DNA of 15,238 nt from Thermoproteota archaeon (GTDB lineage Archaea > Thermoproteota > Methanomethylicia > Methanomethylicales > B66-G16): positions 1-15,238 of the forward strand of contig QMQV01000030.1 of NCBI GenBank assembly GCA_003649085.1, written 5' to 3'. Shown piece by piece: positions 13,120 to 15,238 of this stretch (positions are counted from its first letter, which is position 1; every line of letters starts with the position of its first letter). The notes under the pieces are model-generated. The model did not search any database. It saw only the letters and a list, made by a program, of their open reading frames with translations, and was not told where the DNA came from. A program made the position numbers and the translations under genes.

Positions 13120-13476
13120 TCACCTCTTGGAGGATTCTAGCTTTTCTTTTCTCCATTTATCTGAAAGATCTAATTTGGTGATTATGACCTTGGACGCATG
13201 AACTGGTATTAGCCTAGTTGTTCCATCTGCACGTGTTACAGTAAGTCCCTCAATCTTAATTCTCCCCTTCTCAGGATCTACTTCCACAACTTTTCCTTCA
13301 TGTCCAACATGGTCTCCCCTAACTACTAATACGGTGTCACCTTTTCTTATCGGGATTGTCTTCCTACCATATTCCTTTCTTAACTCATCTGATAAGCGTG
13401 CTGATAAGTTCTTTCTTCTGACATGAATTGGAGCTTGGTAAAGCCTTAACCTCTGCTTCCTAGGCTGCGAGCTCAT
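13120..13476 (-). CDS. rpl24: 50S ribosomal protein uL24
   Basis: Early-assembling 23S rRNA-binding protein near the exit tunnel. The 118 residues contain MSSQPRKQRLRLYQAPIHVRRKNLSARLSDELRKEYGRK, the archaeal N-terminal extension. The KOW motif lies at about residues 43-70 (IRKGDTVLVVRGDHVGHEGKVVEVD), followed by GLTVTRADGTTRLIPVHASKVIITKL. ATG 13476 is chosen because GAGGT lies 7 nt upstream. An upstream TTG-type start at 13497 would add MLCEVLA, which is not family-like. The final AAGAGGTGA supplies the eS4 site. Confidence 0.96.
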   Translation of the reverse strand: MSSQPRKQRLRLYQAPIHVRRKNLSARLSDELRKEYGRKTIPIRKGDTVLVVRGDHVGHEGKVVEVDPEKGRIKIEGLTVTRADGTTRLIPVHASKVIITKLDLSDKWRKEKLESSKR

Positions 13477-13486
13477 AGCTAAAACC

Positions 13487-13915
13487 TCACACAACAATCG
13501 ATGCTAGCGCGGCGACCTTTGGCCAACGTTCAGCAGCTTCTTTGGCGATAGGTCCTCTAATTTCAGTACCCTTGGGATCTCCTTCGGGTGTGACTATGAC
13601 GCCTGCGTTGTCTTCAAATTGGATCCAAGTGCCGTCCATCCTTCTATAGGGCTTTCTCTGCCTTATTATCACCGCATTTAAGACCTGTTTCCTAAGCTCC
13701 TTAGTCCCTTCCTTTACTGATACGACTACTAAGTCTCCTACAGCAGCTTTAGGCAGTCTTCTTAGCCTACCTTTATACTTTGGGACACCTATTATCTGAA
13801 GAAGCTTTGCTCCGCTGTTATCAGCACATATCAAATACGAGCCTGCTTGAAGACCTGCACTTACGCCTGGCCTATACGTTATGCCTTTGCCTAGGCCTTT
13901 ACCTCGCTTCGCCAC
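13487..13915 (-). CDS. rpl14: 50S ribosomal protein uL14
   Basis: Large-subunit protein at the inter-subunit bridge near the factor-binding region. The core is highly conserved: [108 protein letters not shown] 13915 (142 residues, [11 protein letters not shown]...) has a GGTG 6 nt upstream, matching the other genes. The in-frame GTG at 13927 would add four residues and overlap uS17 by 11 nt. With the preferred start the gene begins one base after the uS17 stop. Confidence 0.95.
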   Translation of the reverse strand: MAKRGKGLGKGITYRPGVSAGLQAGSYLICADNSGAKLLQIIGVPKYKGRLRRLPKAAVGDLVVVSVKEGTKELRKQVLNAVIIRQRKPYRRMDGTWIQFEDNAGVIVTPEGDPKGTEIRGPIAKEAAERWPKVAALASIVV

Positions 13916-13916
13916 C

Positions 13917-14240
13917 TCAACCACCACCTTTACCGATTACGACGAAAGCTGTTGTTTTGTTTATTGGACGGCATTCTGCAATTTTCACGATATCGCCTTT
14001 AACAGCCTTGATGCATGGAGGGTTATAGGCATGTATTTTAGATCTTCTCCTCTCATACCTCTTGTACTTAGGTACATAGTGTAGGTAGTTAACTTGAACT
14101 GACACAACCCTCTGCATCTTATCGTTTACCACAACCCCTTCAAGTATCTTCCCTCTTACAGGGAGCTGCCCATGATACGGGCAGTTCTTGTCATTACAAA
14201 CTGTTTCTGGGGGTTTAACGCCCTTAACAATCTCCTTCAA
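13917..14240 (-). CDS. rps17: 30S ribosomal protein uS17
   Basis: Primary 16S rRNA-binding OB-fold protein. The 107 residues carry the archaeal signature [21 protein letters not shown] (cysteines about 15 and 20, histidine about 23) and [33 protein letters not shown], then [13 protein letters not shown]. The TTG start is one base after the rnp1 stop, with GGAGGTG 5 nt upstream. The glycine-rich tail is encoded by GGTGGTGGT, which also acts as the likely ribosome-binding site for uL14. Confidence 0.96.
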   Translation of the reverse strand: MKEIVKGVKPPETVCNDKNCPYHGQLPVRGKILEGVVVNDKMQRVVSVQVNYLHYVPKYKRYERRRSKIHAYNPPCIKAVKGDIVKIAECRPINKTTAFVVIGKGGG

Positions 14241-14241
14241 A

Positions 14242-14529
14242 TTACCACCTCCTCTTAATTAAGCGCTTAACGCGATCTTCTGGTCTTGCTACAAGTAAGC
14301 TTCCATCCACCTTAACTCTAGTCCCGTTAGGTAGGGTGAATATAAAGCTACAGACATCTTTAGGCACACGTTTTTTACTTCCTTCACTTGTTAAGATTAG
14401 GAAGGTTTTCATGGTTTCGTCAATCACCATGCCCTTAACACCTTCTAGACTCTTATTTTTACAACCAGTTAATTCGACGTTAAGCCCTATGAGCTCGTGG
14501 TTGAGTATGTTGTATGGAGTAATTTTCAA
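14242..14529 (-). CDS. rnp1: RNase P protein component 1 (Rnp1/p29, Pop4 family)
   Basis: Protein subunit of archaeal RNase P, which removes 5' leaders from pre-tRNAs. It works with Rnp4 (Rpp21) to position the RNA specificity domain. The 95-residue Sm-like barrel shows NILNHELIGLNVELTGCKNKSLEGVKGMVIDETMKTFLIL, VPKDVCSFIFTLPNGTRVKVDG and LLVARPEDRVKRLIKRRW, characteristic of the family. The TTG start overlaps the uL29 stop as TTGA, with GGGGGT 5 nt upstream. In many archaea eIF1 (SUI1) lies between uL29 and rnp1; here there is nothing. Confidence 0.94.
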   Translation of the reverse strand: MKITPYNILNHELIGLNVELTGCKNKSLEGVKGMVIDETMKTFLILTSEGSKKRVPKDVCSFIFTLPNGTRVKVDGSLLVARPEDRVKRLIKRRW

Positions 14530-14750
14530 CGCTTACCCCCTCTGTTCTCCTTCTTGAGCTCTTCTTCACGGTTTATCGTAAGAATTCTCGCTATGCTCTT
14601 TCTCAGAACCTTCATTCTAGCGGGGTTCTCTGGTATAGAGCCTAGTGCAAAAGCAGCTCTAAGCTTAAGAAGCTCTGCTTTAAGCTCCCTAAGCTTGTTC
14701 TCCCTTTCTTCTCTCGACATCCTCCTTATGTCCTTTGCTTTAAGAGCCAC
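14526..14750 (-). CDS. rpl29: 50S ribosomal protein uL29
   Basis: Two-helix large-subunit protein near the tunnel exit, part of the docking site for SRP and other exit-tunnel factors. From GTG 14750 the 74 residues read MALKAKDIRRMSREERENKLRELKAELLKLRAAFALGSI, then PARMKVLRKSIARILTI and a basic tail, matching archaeal uL29. GGAGGT lies 7 nt upstream, and the start is one base after the uS3 stop. A TTG 33 nt earlier keeps the frame open into uS3 but would add MKKALLKEVDD, which the family lacks. Confidence 0.95.
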   Translation of the reverse strand: MALKAKDIRRMSREERENKLRELKAELLKLRAAFALGSIPENPARMKVLRKSIARILTINREEELKKENRGGKR

Positions 14751-14751
14751 G

Positions 14752-15238
14752 TCATCTACCTCCTTCAGCAGGGCCTTCTTCAACTGTTATTTGCGTTGGC
14801 TGCGGGGCTTGGCTCACTGATATGTCGTCGACCGTCTTGACTGGTAAAAAGATTTTGACTTTAATCCCATAGACCCCTGGCTTAAGCAAAACGTATGTTA
14901 CGGCTTTATCTATAGCGTATTCCGATGGGTGACCGGCTTTTAACACGACGCCAGCTCTATACTTTTCATACCTTGCTCTTTCAGTTGTAAGCTTACCTCT
15001 TATAACTATCTCAGCGCCTCTAGCCCCAGCTTCCATTATCTGCCTTAGGGCAATGAAAGCAGCTCTTCTAAAGTAGACTCCTCTTTCAAGGGCCATAGCT
15101 ATTCTAGAAGCCATTATGCGCGCATTGAGCTCTGGTACTTGTACGCCCATTACGGCTATCTGTGGGTTTTCTAAACCGAACTTGCTTTCGAGAATGTGGG
15201 CAAGCTCCCTTATGGTTTGTCCTTGCCTACCTATGACC
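14752..15238 (-). CDS. rps3: 30S ribosomal protein uS3, 5' end outside window
   Basis: Forms part of the mRNA entry tunnel and binds 16S rRNA in the 30S head. The visible 161 residues start at VIGRQGQTIRELAHILESKFGL, the end of the type II KH domain with its GxxG loop (GRQG). They continue LENPQIAVMGVQVPELNARIMASRIAMALERGVYFRRAAFIALRQIMEAGARGAEIVIRGKL and then KAGHPSEYAIDKAVTYVLLKPGVYGIKVKIFLPV. The frame is open through the ATG at 15150 to the right edge, so that ATG (in VMGVQVPEL) is internal and not the start. The tail EEGPAEGGR encodes the uL29 Shine-Dalgarno. Confidence 0.96.
   Translation of the reverse strand, partial: VIGRQGQTIRELAHILESKFGLENPQIAVMGVQVPELNARIMASRIAMALERGVYFRRAAFIALRQIMEAGARGAEIVIRGKLTTERARYEKYRAGVVLKAGHPSEYAIDKAVTYVLLKPGVYGIKVKIFLPVKTVDDISVSQAPQPTQITVEEGPAEGGR

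Noticed and set aside
13120..13156. Longer N-terminus for eS4 starting inside uL24
   Set aside because: The extra residues are not family-like and no Shine-Dalgarno precedes that ATG. TTG 13114 has GAGGTG at ideal spacing.
14752..15150. uS3 starting at the ATG at 15150
   Set aside because: The frame stays open to the window edge and encodes the conserved KH-domain GxxG region upstream, so this ATG is internal.
1..15238. CRISPR arrays, insertion sequences, origins or long tandem repeats
   Set aside because: No regularly spaced repeats, transposase frames or long direct repeats were found; the window is densely filled with conserved genes.

Overview
The window is a single archaeal ribosomal-protein supercluster (S10/spc/alpha-type). 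All genes lie on the minus strand, so transcription runs from the right edge (15238) to the left edge (1). I recognise 29 protein genes, two of them cut by the window edges, and one intron-containing tRNA-Ser gene. No mobile element, CRISPR array, frameshift or convincing plus-strand gene was seen. The archaeal assignment rests on eL14, eL19, eL32 and eS4, the RNase P protein Rnp1 (p29), a Cbf5-type pseudouridine synthase, archaeal-type AdkA, RNA polymerase subunit D, TTTAAA-type promoters and bulge-helix-bulge tRNA introns. The tRNA introns, and the absence of eIF1 and eL34 from their usual places, lean towards a TACK-group lineage. The tRNA stems are almost all G-C while the protein genes look A+T-leaning, as in thermophiles. 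Both of these are inferences.

Layout in transcription order: uS3 (partial)-uL29-rnp1-uS17-uL14-uL24-eS4-uL5-uS14-uS8-uL6-eL32-eL19-uL18-uS5-uL30, then an inserted Hsp20 gene with its own upstream inverted repeat. Then uL15-secY-adkA-DUF106 insertase-cmk-eL14-cbf5-methyltransferase, then tRNA-Ser(GGA). Last come uS13-uS4-uS11 behind a clear TATA box, and rpoD (Rpo3, partial) behind its own candidate promoter.

The cluster couples ribosome assembly (22 r-proteins), protein export and membrane insertion (SecY, DUF106), nucleotide supply (AdkA, Cmk), RNA processing and modification (Rnp1, Cbf5, methyltransferase) and transcription (Rpo3). Genes are packed with 0-30 nt gaps or short overlaps. A GGTG(A)-type Shine-Dalgarno lies 5-9 nt before many starts and often contains the upstream stop codon, and about half of the starts are TTG or GTG. 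Several start choices here use that spacing and differ from the longest open frame.

The most distinctive element is the tRNA-Ser(GGA), which needs removal of two introns. One is 16 nt at the non-canonical position 29/30 with a textbook bulge-helix-bulge; the other is 12 nt at 37/38. The Hsp20 insertion with its 9-bp inverted repeat comes next. I found no evidence of a wholly new system; the window is mostly conserved housekeeping DNA.
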